Source: Norana najaformis
Taxonomy: Eukaryota; Annelida; Clitellata; Crassiclitellata; Hormogastridae
DNA: 64,000 nucleotides
Reading direction: 5' to 3'
Assembly (NCBI GenBank): GCA_964023275.1
Contig: OZ029917.1
Span: 21,128,488-21,192,487, forward strand
The notes under the pieces were generated by a model that was not told where the DNA came from, searched no databases, and saw nothing but the letters and a program-made list of their open reading frames with translations. The number at the start of each line of letters is the position of its first letter. The first letter of the stretch is position 1. A program made the translations under genes and the position numbers. Of this stretch, positions 12,601-27,500 are shown in pieces.

Positions 12601-15600
12601 GACTACACCTGTCCCACCATAAACATCACAAAACAGTTGACTACCTTCTGTTCAATACAATGAGAGGGAAATAAAACATAATTATATCTCACATAAATTA
12701 AAACAACATAGAAATCAAATCTGAATGCAGCAAAGTAGCAAAGTTTCAATAACTTTGATGCACAATAAACACAAAGAAATAAGGAAACTGCTATGCAGAT
12801 ATTTACATTTTCCTTCGGTCCCTCTGTTGTCCGTGTCAGAATTTGAATTGCCACTCATTCCATTTGTTTCTTTCCTTCTATGTAAGCTAAAAAAATTTAA
12901 AAACTGGCTAGTCAACTTTAGTAATACATAACAAAGCCCACTGCTACTAGGTAAACCTCTCTGCATCCACCCCAAGATCGGCTTGTGGTTTAAGCTACAC
13001 CTGACCCAAATGCTTTTCAGAGTAAAAAACATCTCATTACTCATAGTTTGTATTTTACCATTCATTTATATATGACCAAACACGAATAAATGCAATGAAA
13101 AAAGAACAGTCACCAGAACCAAACAGAATCAACTTACATATAGAAATGAAGCTTTGAGGTTTGCCGTAAATAACTTAAAGGGATATCATACTATTCAAGT
13201 CAGAATGAAGCCAGCTGAATATTTTGTATTTTACAAACTCATCATCATCATCATTATTACTGCCTACTCTGCTTTCCAATGCAGTGCATAAGGCAATAAC
13301 TAATAATTCATTATGGAATTCATTACATCAGTTTCCTTTATAAAATCACACAATATTCCAGATGAGAAAATAAATTAACCACTGAAAAGTATACGAGTTT
13401 CTTTGTCCATCTAACACTGATAATGCTAGGTGCGAGTTATTAGCTGTGGTTTATTCTGGAGTTAAACCATCAACCGATACCCCTCTCTGCAAACAAATGA
13501 CCAGTCTATGAACAGACTGGTGAATCCTATGGTTTTATGAGCACCGACAGATGCAAAGCTTATTATATGATGCCAGTTCAGTTTAAGTCTCCAGATATGA
13601 TAAAAGGCATACATTTTGTATATGATGATCGCAGCAATGGCAACAATGACTACAAGTGCAGCCAAAGCTCCAATGATGGCCCCTGTCATTGCAGCACTTT
13701 CATGATTGCCCTCAACAGCTTTCTCTGGTGTGTCTACAGTTACTGCTAAAAGCAAAGAAAATTTTTAAAAACAACTAGTCTTAAGTTATCTTAACTGACT
13801 TCAGTACCAAGTACAACAAGTCAAACTCGTATGTATGTATATACATGGTAATTAATGTAACAGTCAAAATATGAAAACATTTTTCCAACTGATACAGTGG
13901 AAAACAATTAACACAAAAAAGTTTAATACTAAATATTGGTTAACACAAAAAGGATGATTAGTCCATTCCAACATCAACGGTTTTAAACGTAAATTTGTTC
14001 CTTTATCACGAAACTGATAATGTGAAAATATTGCTCAACAAAAAAAATTTGTTGGTGTTGGCAGTAGAAAATGCAATACAAAACCTAGGAAAACATGAAA
14101 TGCTGACTTAGACATCTGGCTCCACTCATCCAACATGAAAGGTAATATTTTGTTCACTTTTGTGCCCATGCTTGATGTGCCCAGAAATGTCTATAACAGT
14201 ACTGGATTTATACAGTTTTGGCTATTGGCATACAGTCAACGGTAAATTGGGCGCAACTTCTGGTTAGGGCAAAAAGGATTTGTTTACAAACAAGTTAACA
14301 TAAAATTCATCAATTTTACAGAATTTTTCAAAAACTCCAGTCTGTGGCCACAAATTGTAATGACGCCGATAGTTTTGTGTATCATTTAACTCAAAGTCCC
14401 TCTGCGGATTTAAAGAATTAGTTGGTTATTGCTGAGAAATTAATGTATGAATGAAAGCAGTATTCATTTAACTCAGTCCCTCCGCGGGTTTTAAATTAGT
14501 TGATTACTGCGGAGAAATCAGTGCAGATCATTATTTTTGGTGCAATACAAAAACATATTATGGACCATTTCATAAGAAAGTAAGACAAGGTCAGAGCAAA
14601 TACGTACATATAGAAGCTCCTAATGACCTACGCCAGGAACTTCTTAGTCTATCTTCCCCTCTTTTCCGCAAGCGCTTGAAGACCTTCTTATTTCCCAGTT
14701 CTTCTGTGTTGTAGGGCTGGGAGCGCCTCTGAGGAGGAGTTTACCTCGATGTGGCTCTTTATAAATTTTTGATTACATTACATTTATATAGAGGAAATTA
14801 ATAAATACTAAATAAATGTGAACTAAAACAGCACGCTATCTGCTCTTTACTATAATCTTATTCTTTGTCATTACTACCATAAAATCTCAGGTATAGTGCG
14901 CAGTTTTTTTCCGAAGAAAGTCTGCTGAAAGCCTGGGTGTGCATTACATATAGCAACAAAGTACTTAGATGTCTTAGGTAAACGCCAATCACGCATGAAG
15001 ACCACTTTTGCACTAACCAAATGCAACAGACGAAGTTTACATCGGCTGAGATGCCTTATATTTTATTGGTTTAATTTATTTAACTTGCATTTGGTAGGCT
15101 AATTTTATAACATATGATTTTAAAATATATTGATAATTTAAGTCAGAGTGCATAGTTGTGTTTGAGAAATAAATGAAAAGAAAGCCTTGCTACCGGATGT
15201 TGTTTATTTTACTCCATAGATATAATTATATGTACTAGAGCAGTCAGACTGCAAGTAAGTAAGCACAATAATTATTACATGGGCACGCGGAACTTCACCT
15301 GCGCATTATAAATAGGTACTAAGATTTTTACATTACGATAAATTTTGCAACCTGGGGTGCGCATTACGGTATCTTTTGAACAGCGATGCTGTCTGTGTGG
15401 CCTCTGAAGTAGGCTTAGCATCTTTAAATATTTCACAAGTTTATCTTTTATTATCATTTAAATTAGTAACCACACTGATTTAAATAAATTTGTGTAAGTT
15501 TAGTTTATTTTAGTTGAATGCATGTACTCTACTATGGGTGCTATGCTCAGTGATTGTGTTTACAGTAAAGTCTTATATTAAAAATTGGAATTAAGCAAAA

Positions 15601-18600
15601 AATGTAACATGAAATTCGGGTAACACAAACTGTTCACACTAATCCTCTACATTTCATGTTAAATGATTTGCACTATACGCATATATTATGCTACAACACT
15701 CACCAAATATAACTTAAAACTGATTTACAAGCATATATACATTAATTTTACCATAATCTCTAATAACGAAAATCTGTTAAGAGACTTCATATCTACGTAC
15801 GCATTCGATTAATTGCTGTCTTGGAATATGATGACGAAGTTACCTGAAAAAACATACACCAATCAAATTACACAATCAAGGAAATCATGAATTAATCAAT
15901 CTGACCCCCTAACACACCTCAATTGTAGAATCAATACCACGCCTTCAGTATTTTTGGAGTCAAGAACTTCAAAGACATCAGAGACAAGTTCCATGTTAAA
16001 CAGTCCAGCATATGACCGAGACTTAGACGTTGCTGCTTACTCAGTTGTAGATCAATCACTCAGTCAAAGCAACATAGTTGATCAATTGAACATTTGGCAA
16101 GTAGAGCAATGTAAGCAGGATCAAGCCATAGTTCAGCTAATTAATCACTGCAAGAGGACCTTACTAATGCAATGTTTAGTGCCATTAAGTAATGGTGCAA
16201 CATAAATACAAAACTGGTGCTATATAAATATTAAAACCAGTTATTGCATTATAAGAAATAGATTAAATGAAACAATCAGCATAATCAGGTTTAGTCAAGT
16301 AGTAAACAAAACAATCAGCACAACGTAGAAACAACTTCGGTAACAACTCGAAACTGGTCAAAAACACCAAAAGAACACAAAAGACTCACCCCGTCTACAG
16401 TGATGACAATTCCAAACCAGATGAAGTAGTTTATGTTCTTGTCAAGTGGACCATTATAGTAGCCACCATAGGTCTTATTATCACCAACAACAAATGGCTG
16501 CCTGTCTGGCACCACTGGAAACTCTGCAGCAACATAGCAATCCACGTTCCTAATCTTTGCCCTAGTATAGTCTGAGATCTCACGGTGTGACACGCCACAG
16601 GGCTTTCCAGAGTCTTCCACATCTCTGTACAACCTTCTGTTACCATCTGTACGCTTTTCAACCACGATTCTGTACAGCCTTCAAAACAAATTGCGTAATA
16701 AATCATTACATGCCCTCAATCATTAAGTGGCTCAAACTGCAAGAATTTCAATCTAGCTCTAAAACTGTCAAAACAAACAGGCTTCTGTGGATCTGATTTG
16801 ATCAAGCAATTGAATTGAATAAGCAGCTGTTCTGCACCAGCTTTTATGAGAAACTCAGAAATTTTGGCATTTGACATTAACCAGGTACATTACATTGAAT
16901 TACATAAACAAAATAAATAAATTTAAATAAACCACATAAGCAAACCCCAACCAGAACTCACAACATTAGTCACTACCTGGTCTATGAAATCATTACAATC
17001 TGTTTTGTTTGTAATTTGCCATGGTGGTACAATACATGTGTTCCAGATTTTTACAGCTGCCAGTTAAAACAAAAGTCTCATCAGGAAGTGCAGACAAACT
17101 TTTTCAATGTCACTTAAAATGATGTGTCTGAACTATCAACCTTTCTAACATCCTAGAACTTCAAATATCCCAAAAACAGACTACATTAGTATTTGAAGCA
17201 ATTATTTTAATTATAATCAACAGGTGACAATACCTATCTGCCTCATCCATATAATCTACTGGTGGCACTTCTGGCAGAAAAATGGCAACAGACGTGTCTG
17301 TGACTTTGTTTGACTCAATTCTAGGAGGTGGCAGGACAACTGAAACTACAAAAAGAACCCCACAACACAGGAAAACAGAAATTAGTAATACTGTTGTAAC
17401 AGAAAATAAAAACTGACATACTGAATATTATCAAATTATTTAGTTAATTTCAATTAAAATAATCCCATAAATTATAAACTTCCTCCTCTTAATTGTGGTG
17501 ATATATCCAGTATCATCCTTTATTTAGTATCTTTTCGGTGGGATTATTAATAGTACAAAAGTACAATGGCTCCACCAAACAAGACATTAAACAAAAAGTG
17601 CTGCAAATCTTTAGAAAGTGAAACATTTTTTATTTCAACCAAATTTCACCACATATAAATGAATCTAAGAATTACACAGATGACCTGTTAACATATATAT
17701 CGACTGGTGTTCCTACCTAAAATATGTGCAACAGAGGGTGAAAATATTTTATTCAATGAAGGAATCACAGGCACCCAGAGAAAACGGACATGGCTACCTG
17801 GACCATAGTTTACTAGAATTTTGACACCTTTAGTCCCCGGTCCCTAAACACTATAATGGAATAATACTTTAAATGATCAAATGCAAAAGAAGCATCAGAC
17901 ACTGCAGTAAAAGGAGAAGTAATCCTGATTATTATGTAAAGATTAGTAATTCATTTTGCTGACATTATGCTCAGAACAGAAATTCATGTTCTGATGTCCA
18001 GATGCACAGAAGCTAAGACAGATTAAGAAAGACCAACTCTAGCAATATTTTATCATTTTTCTTGTGTATGAACATTAAGCCTGGAGAAGTCGCCTTCATG
18101 AGGAAGGCAAGACCGATGGCAATGTGCACAAGATCTCGGCCAAGCAATAAAAGTGTCATGTTTATGCTAAATTTGCCAATTTAGCTAACTAGGAGAATCA
18201 ACTAGATGGAAGCCAATAAACCCCTATCCTGACTTCATCCTATTTAATGCACAGTGTTTAATAAACCTAAGCATAAAGACAGTATGAGCCTTACTCTCAG
18301 GTTCTGTCCAAAATAAGCAAGTGTTTGCAGGACCATAGCCCTTAACTGTGGCTGCAAGTGCCGAACAAATGTAGTTCACGCCTGGCTTCAGGTCATCGAA
18401 GACACAGTCCAAGGTTTGAGGGTCAACGTATCGTACAACCTCAGACAGCGGCTTACCAGATGTCGAAACCGGTGAACAAGTAATCTAAAACCAAAATGTA
18501 AGCCGCCTTTGCTTTGGCAATCATCTTTATTACTCCAGTCGCTGAAATGATATCAGGACAACAAGACTGGTAAAATCACACATCAGGCACATCCTTGCCT

Positions 18601-21600
18601 TACATGCTAATGAAAGGCTCTTGAATGCAAATCTTTGTCAGCACCTTGTCAACAGCCACTTATGTCACTTACCTGCAGGCACTGACCTCACCTCAACCAA
18701 GATATTCAAACACTATAACATAATCTTTCGCTCCATTGTTGAAAAGTTGCTTACGTCTATTTCGGATCATATCTGCAATAATCTCCTTTGAATTTCAGAG
18801 TGCAGAACAACATGCCATACAGCGAGGCAGGTTGAGCATGTTCACCAGAAGGACCGGTAAGAAATCATGGATGAATGGATATGGTTTCTACTGAGCAAGC
18901 ATTCCTTTTGCAGGACATGGACTGCCAATGCTGGGCAACCTGATAGCCACTGACTCAAAGAATATAGTCAGCAGCACACTGAGGGGTCAGCTCAATCAAC
19001 ATATGAGACTCAATGTCACTTGGATCAGTTTGACAAGCTAACTGATGTTGAGGAAGAAAAACCTTGCAACAACAGTGGAATAGTTCAAATCATGTAGCCA
19101 ATTTCACCAGATGCATCTGGTTATAAACAAAGCTAAAAAATAAAGCAGTGCCATTTGACCATCAATACAACTTGCAGTTTTTCAGTTTTAGCATTGAATT
19201 AACTAAGAATGCCACTGATAACAGCTCTAACTGCTAAGCTTTAAGTGTCTGAATATCATAATCAGACGCCATAGCCACTTGCCTTATATTGTGTGAGCAA
19301 ACCATTTGGCTTCAGTGGCATCTCCCACTGCAGTCTCACAGACCTTACACTTCGTGACACATTTCTCACACTTCTTGGCTCACTAGGAACTACAAGAAAT
19401 AGCACAGTCTGTTAGACTTCGATTCATTAAACATAATTATAATAAAATACAAAGTAATCATTCTACAACACTCCACTTCAACTGCACCACTTACGCCTCC
19501 AGTGACCAACAGTGCCAATCACGGAAAGCAGGTTCCTAAACAATTTGACGTCAATACCCATTTCCCACCATTATACGCAGTCACAACTATGGGTTGGAAG
19601 GCTCACCAACTGATGTAACAAGAGCCAACAGGTAGGACGGGTTGAATCCCAAACGTACAGTACAGACCCATTAATGTACAACCCATTTGCATGTGAATCC
19701 GCTTAACACGCAGTTGTGTCATGCCTCCAAACGTTACCTACTCAACATGGAAGACGCTTTAACACGATCCGTCAACACAAGATCATGGCGGAGTTGACTC
19801 CCAATATGCGCATGTTAAAGAATCTGCACTGAGTTTGAAAGCAAATAGAGCTTGTAAGCAACTCTGCATGACACAGGCGCCCAGTGAAGAGACTGTAGCA
19901 TCAGATCAACATGGTCACCATAACACATGCCAGTGACAGTCTGGATTCTAGAGTATGAGAGAATCACATAGAGCCCAGTCTGCTCAAGACACGAAGAAAC
20001 TGTTCAGCTACAGCAATGCCACTGGACATTTTACAGTACCTTCAAAGTACACGTCCCTCTCAAAGGCACTCGTTGCTAGTCGAAATGATGTTAAGAGCTC
20101 ATACAAACAAAAAATCATCTTACATTTTTATAACAGTAACTAAGTGCCTACCTGACTGATCCGTGATGCCTTCAATCATTTCACTCCATAGTGAATCACC
20201 GGCTTTAGTAAAAGCTCTGACCTGTTTTTCGTACAAAAGAAGTCATGAGAAAGAATGTTCAATTTAATAAAAACGACAAGTGATATATGTTAAAACCTTC
20301 AAATGTAGGTCCCTATGTACGTAACAAGATACTTAACATAGCGCCTTTTAAGTACCTCACAAAGGTGCTACCTACTGTAACAGTGTTTTAAATGCCATTA
20401 ATAAAAAATTCCAGCATTTAGCTAACAGTGTTCAGATAACGAGAAATGTCGCCAGTAGCAGACTGGTGCACACATGCTAAGCCCGACCAACAGATTTCCA
20501 TTCCAAGTTGACAGATACAACGTGAGAAAGAATGTTCAATTTAATAAAAACGACAAGTGATATATGTTAAAACCTTCAAATGTAGGTCCCTATGTACGTA
20601 ACAAGATACTTAACATAGCGCCTTTTAAGTACCTCACAAAGGTGCTACCTACTGTAACAGTGTTTTAAATGCCATTAATAAAAAATTCCAACATTTAGCT
20701 AACAGTGTTCAGATAACTAGAAATGTCCCCAGTAGCAGACTGGTGCACACATGCTGAGCCCAACCAACAGATTTCCATTCCAAGTTGACAGATACAACAT
20801 GTTCAAAGTTCATGGATTGAGCATTGTCAAAGTCGAAGAACGACAACAGGCGACAGCGTTTGCAGTACCAGTACAAGACAGCAACACCATCCAACGCTGT
20901 CCCTCGCAGGTGATAGAAGACGCAGCGTCTGAACACAACTTGACCCAACAGGTCGATCTGTGATAGACAGCTATTCGACTGATGGTAGAACCTCTTTCTA
21001 GTAGACGGTTGAAACAGTTCCAAAGCCTCTCACCCCGTTTCGACGGCATATATAAGTCAGCAGGCAGGACCCACGACCATCAGTCTGGAAACTGTTATCC
21101 ATTGAATGCAAAATAAACTATTCCAATGACAAGGGGCAACAATCATGAGCAGGAAAAACCGTCCAAAAACTGAAAACCCACAGCAAACTTATGTAAATAA
21201 CATCAAAATGCCAAAAGTACCCACCTGAATGGAGTATGTGTTGTAGGGCTCCAAACGGGTCATGTTGTACTGGTGAAATGTTGGCCCAACATCCGAGTAA
21301 ACCGTGTTCTGTTGCAGCCTCTGGCCACTGTACTTCACGACATAGCCAAGGATTATTCCATGGGGAGGATCAGGTGCCTCCCAGCTGACTGACAAGCTCT
21401 CACTCAAACTCTGAGTGACTTCAACATTTGCAGGGGCTGGTGGCACTGTTCCAAGAAAAGTCAACAAAGCCACAATATGTGCAAGAACGAACTGAAGTAA
21501 CAAATGACTTACATAACAACACGGTCCTTCAGATCCAACCAACTTCTCTACACTTGTTTTAATATTACATTCAAATTATTCTTTGACTCTATTCCATTAG

Positions 21601-24541
21601 TGGTCTATTCAATCATGGTTTTGTGTTGTCAGGAATATGAGGAGTTTACCTTAAAGACGAACTATATAGATGTATCATTATCTCCATCTGCAACATTTAT
21701 AATCTTCACCATCTCATTCATCTTACCTCTAGTAAGTAAGACACTGTGTAAACCGTAGATGCTAAGCAAAGTTTAAGTTTACAGTACTTGTAGGATACTG
21801 ACCGCCTTCATGTGTCATGAAGTCAAGCCTAGTTTTAGGTCCGGGGAATTTATGGTTGACAAGCCACAGTTCAATGCTGTAGTTTGTGTATGGCACAAGG
21901 TTTCTCAGCTCCAATTCAGTGTCATTGACAATGTTTTGCCTGACAACTGTTTCTGTGCTGATTCTCCTCATCAGCAGCTGGAATGCATATCCACTGGCAA
22001 TGCCATTCCATTTTCGGCAATCAGCCTCATTCCAAAGGAACCTAGCAGTCATTGCAGACAATCCAGTTTGCTCAAACCAGCTGATTTCAGATGGAACTGT
22101 CAAACAAGACACCAATCAAAGAATTCATCAGTCAATGGCTACCCAATCATATCAAGCAAAAGCAATCGTAGGCAAGTCTGAACTGGCTAGATATATTTTA
22201 CAAAATATTTTAACGTAATTAATCAACATGACAATTTCACTCAAAGTAAGTCTTCAGACTTCAATCACAGTAAATTGTCGATCAAAGCCCAAACAAAAAA
22301 CTTTACACAAAATCTGTGAAAAATATGACTAAGTAATAAAAGCAGTAACAGGGAAGCACTAGTATTAGGAATTATATTACTGGTATTTACCAGCAGGCTC
22401 TGTTGTTGCTGACATAACCAGTTCCTGTCCTTTTCCAGCTTCTGTATGCGGCCATATTTTGACCTGGTACTTTGTATATGGAAGGAGGTCAGGCAATTCC
22501 AGTTCCGTTTTATCGGATTCAACATCCATCAGAGGACTCCATTGCTCGGGTTGAATGTTGCAGCTTCCAGAACGTATGCTACGATATGTTACAACATAAT
22601 ATTGCACGTGGCTATTGGAGTTTAAAGGTGGATCCCACTGAAGGAAGACAACAGACGATGACCTGGCCGTCAACTGGAAATGCTCCACAGGACCAGATTC
22701 TAGGCAAAAACAGCAAATAAATTCATCAACAGGTTTGTCATCAGATTTTCTTAAGCTTAGTTAGCTGATGAAACTAGGTTATCCTTATGCACCAAAGTTT
22801 TCCCCAAAATTTCATCTAAATATGCCAAAAAATAGCCACACATGAGGTAATCTAATCTAATCTAATGACTGTTATAGCACTGTTATCATAATGTCCAAGG
22901 CATCAAAAAATGGTCACAAAGTGAAATCAAAATCTATTGGAGAAGCTAGGTTGAGTTCCAATAAGTCAGAGAAACCCAAAGTTAGGCTAAGTTAGGTATG
23001 CAAGTTGAAAAAGACGAATCTTAAGTTTAGATCTAAATGACATTAAAGAACTGACAAAGCGAACAGAAACGGGCAGCGAATTCCAAAATTTCAATAAGCC
23101 ACTAGATACAATAAGTTCCAATATACAAATTATTGCCTTGCATACCATGACTTCAACCATACTTACAGAAATTGCAAAATTAGTCTACAATTAAGTAAAT
23201 AGAATTATGAATCTAACTGCAAAAAGAACATCTCTATCACCTACAGCAAAAAAGCTTTTAAAAATTTTTAAATGCTTCACAACTTTTTCCCAAAAAAAGA
23301 TGCTGCTTCACTTTGAAGACCTAGTCACTTGTTTACTGTGACAATGACCACACATGAAGATTCACAGAAGCCATTATATTTCATATGGTTAATTTGAAAA
23401 TTAGACCAACCTAGGAATAGTTTAGCCCTACGACCTAAGTTACCTGACCCAATAAATCCTTCAGTTCCTGTATCTATTGAACACGGATTTAGTTAATGTA
23501 AAACCAGTGCTAACCACAAATCCAATCAAATTCCAGTTTAGACCCAAATAAGTGATAACTTATTAAGAAAATGTCTGCCTAATAAGCAACAGTGCTAACT
23601 CACTTCCCACATAAACGGTTTCAACAACGTCACTTTCCAGGCCAGCATTGTTCACTAATGAAACACCAATCGTTAGGTTGGCATAGGGGTCAATGTCATT
23701 TATTGTGATTCTGTGCAGATCCACATTCTGCAGGAACACAAGCGCATCATCTGCTGGTCCCTTTGTGTAAACTCGATACTGGCGTAAATTCACACAGTTG
23801 TATTTATCCCGAGATGGTAACTACAAACAACCAGCAATGTAATTTGGCAATAATGAAATTAAATGTAATATAACACAGCACTAATATATTAAGAAATAAT
23901 TTGTTAATATGATATATGCAAGTGCGATAATCCAGTGTATTACAAAGTGATATACCGTAGTTTCCGGACTACAAGTCACACCTTAGTATAAGACACAGTG
24001 TAAGACTCAATGATGCAAAAAATTTTTTAAATCAATACATAGGTCACACTGGTATATAAAATGCACTGGCATATAAAGTCCGTAGGCTTGGCAGGGCACC
24101 CCACACCCGCTTTCCTTGGGTCCGCCATGGAAGGTTGCATGACATGGCAGAGGCATGGGTCATAGGACATAGCAGAGGCAGTCGTGGGACGCGGCAGGGG
24201 CAGAGGGTCCCAGGATGTGGCAGAGGCCTCAGGACACAGCAGAGGCAGAGGGCACAGAGTGCAGGATGAGGCCGGCTATCATCCAAGTGGTATTCCACGT
24301 TGGATAAATGTGATTTAATTTAATTTAAACTAAATCATTATCGGTGTTTGCCGACTACATATAGCTACTTTAAAAAATTTATATAATCTCCGCACATAAG
24401 TTGCACTGTTAAATAAGACGCACCCCTAGAAGTTCATGTAAAAAACCATGTCTTATATTCCAGAAAATATGGTAGTTTCAATATAACACTAATCTAAGAC
24501 CATAAAATGAGTGTAATCCAGTACCATTCAACAGTACAATT

Positions 24542-24589
<48 letters not shown>

Positions 24590-27500
24590 TACATATTTCG
24601 TAGTAATAACATGAAGAACTCTGTGGTGAATTGTGTGTTGCTTTGGATGCAACACAAAATATTTACAAAGTTCAGAAAATGATACCACACAATATAAGCA
24701 TGGACAGTGCTGCATGACATTTTCTATAGCTGTACACAGCCTTGATCCTTGTCGTTTCCAAATCCCTCTGCCATTTCAAGAGTATTTCAGTGAGCACCAT
24801 GCCATTTTGGTTCTTTCCATACAGACCATGCTAGCCCAAGAAAAGAACTTCTTAGATATATATAATTGCATAAAATAAACCAACAACCTATCTCACAGAT
24901 GAACAACATTCATTTAAAACTTTCTAACCTTCCAGTCAACCATGACTGAAATACTTTGCTTTGTTTCAGTATTTTCTGTGGATTCACTATCCTCGTCCTC
25001 TACTTCATCCATCAATCCCAAAATTGTGGTCGGACTGCTGACTCTGTTTCGCACATTCAGTGGGCCAGAAAGTGGTCCTAAAAAATTAATTTAAATTAAA
25101 ATACAACACAGAACAACTAAATCTGCATAAAACCACAGGACTATTTCTGCTGTACTACATTATCATAAATTATTCTTTGTAACGAACAAGCTTTACTCTT
25201 TCATATACCAGATCGTATCTTCCACGCTGCTGCAATGATTCTCGGTCTTTACATTGCTCTTCCCACCATTTTTCTCTGGCTTTATCTGTTGTTCTTCGTA
25301 ATTTATTGTTCAGTTTTCTATATTCTTGTCTTGCCTCTTCTGTGCTCTGATGTTTCCATTTTCTTTGCGCCTCCATATCCAAGATCATCTCTGCCGTTAT
25401 CCATGGTTTTCGAGCAGGTTGCAGCTAATTAAAACCCACAATTTCTGTCGCATTCTTAATGATAGTGTTCTTTAACCTGTTCCATCTTTCTTCTGTTGAG
25501 TTGCCATCATATTCTTCCAGATGTTCCTCTATCTTCTCCATTAGTTCCTTGTTCTTCATTTTTAATTTTTCCTTGTTCCATTTTAGTCTTAGTTTCCTTT
25601 TTCTCTTAACAAATTTCAGTGTGGCTACTAAGTTGTGGTCTGTGTTGGCATCAGCTCCTGGTATTGCTCTAGAGATTTTGACGCTGTTTCTGAACCCTAG
25701 TCGAGCCATATCAAAGAAATCAAATACAGGAGGAGAAATTACAGTCAGAGACAGACAAGGCAAAATTCTGCACGAAGCTAATGAAGTCAAAGGCAGATGG
25801 AAAGAATACCTGGAAGACTTGTATATGAGTGGAAGCAGACCCAAAGACATGGTGGAGAAATGCATCCTGGACAATACGGAAAACATTGGACCGGAGGTGT
25901 TGAAAGATGAAGTGCTGGCGGCCATTAATGAATTGAAAAACAACAAATCTGAAGGTTTAGATAATATACCGGCAGAAATGCTAAAAAATCTGGGTGACAA
26001 AGCAATGATGGAGTTAGTAAGATTTTGCCAAGATATATACACAACCGGGGTATGGCCGGAAGACTTTCTACAGACCATAATGATTCCACTCAAAAAGAAA
26101 CCAAACGCTATGGCTTGCAAGGATCACCGTACTATTAACCTTCTGACTCATGCTTCAAAGATCATGTTAAGAATTCTAACAAAGAGAGTGCAGGCAAAGT
26201 CAGAAGCAACAGATTGCTTAGATGATGACCAGTTTGGATTCAGAAAGGGCAGAGGAACAAGGGATGCTATTGGAACCTTGAGAGTGCTCACAGAGAGGAC
26301 TTGTCAACATGGCCAAGATGTGTATATATGTTTCGTGAACTATGAAAAGGCATTTGACAGAGTCAACTGGAGAAGACTAATGCAGGCACTCAGAAGACTG
26401 GGGTGGATTGGAGGGATAGAAGGCTTATATATAGCAAACCTATATACATGGGCCACAACATACGGATCAGAATAGATGGAGAATATTCAGAACCCGGAAA
26501 AGTAGGCAGGGGAGTGAGACAAGGGTGCCCATTGTCACCATTACTCTTCAACATCTACATAAAAGAGCTTAACCGAGAGGCACTAGAAGATATGGAAGAA
26601 GGAACTAAGGTCGGAGGCAGACTGGTAAAGGCTATAAAATTCGAAGATGACCAAGCAATGTTGTCGGGTAGCCAGAAGGGTCCGCAAAGAATGATGTACT
26701 CTCTGAACACTATATCAATTGAGTATGATATGAAAATAAATATCAAGAAGATATAGATCATGAGGATAAGCAAAGGAGAAGAAACAATAGTAAAAAATAG
26801 ACATCAATGGAGAGGAAACAGAACAAGTAAAAGAATTTTGCTACCTGCGGAGCGTTGTCACGCAAGATGCCAAAAGCCACAAGGAAATTAAAAGAAGAAT
26901 AGCATTGGGAAAAGACACATTCTCAAAACAAAAAGAGTTACTGAGAGGGAAAATGAACAAGAATTTAAAGAAACGAATGATTAAAACTCTTTTATGGAGC
27001 GTGGTGCTGTATGGATCCGAAACATGGACCACGAGAAAGGAGGACATCAAAAGATTGGAGGCCTTCGAAATGTGGATTTGGCGCAGGATGGAAAAAGTTA
27101 GTTGGATGGAGCATATAACAAATGAGGAGTTGCTGAAAAAAGTTAGGGAAGAAAGATCTATGATGGCTACAATAAAGAGTCGAGAGCGAAAATGAATTGG
27201 TTACATATTGAGAGGGGACTCACTCTTGAGAACCGTAACTGAGGGCAGAATGGAGGGTAGGAGGACAAGAGGAGGACCCAGACAGATGCTGCTGGATTGG
27301 ATGATGACGGATGGATAAAGCACGTTGAAGGAAGAAGCTCAGCACCGAGAGGAGTGGCGTCATCGGACGTTTGAACCTGCCTGAGGGCAGAGAACCAGAA
27401 GAAGAAGAAGAACGAACAAGCAGCAGTATGAAAAATTAATTCATTAACATAGTCACAAAATGAGCTATATTATGAGACCTTGCCTGGTGTGCGGGAAACT

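Larger units (their letters stand above)
13746..15800. other. RPTP intron before the transmembrane exon
   Basis: Apart from the duplication at 14383, the LINE end at 14600 and element C, this is AT-rich sequence with nothing I recognise. Confidence 0.5.

Noticed and set aside
12140..12663. Two plus-strand frames of 60 and 105 codons
   Set aside because: They lie in RPTP introns on the opposite strand, with no domain and no biased codon use.
24044..24298. 84-codon minus-strand frame rich in Cys, Pro and Leu
   Set aside because: It lies wholly inside MITE element D and comes from its GC-rich repeats; no domain.
25459..26475. Apparent 338-codon single protein
   Set aside because: Its first part is antisense to the inverted endonuclease segment; only the part after about 25710 is true reverse transcriptase, so it is a chimera made by the inversion.
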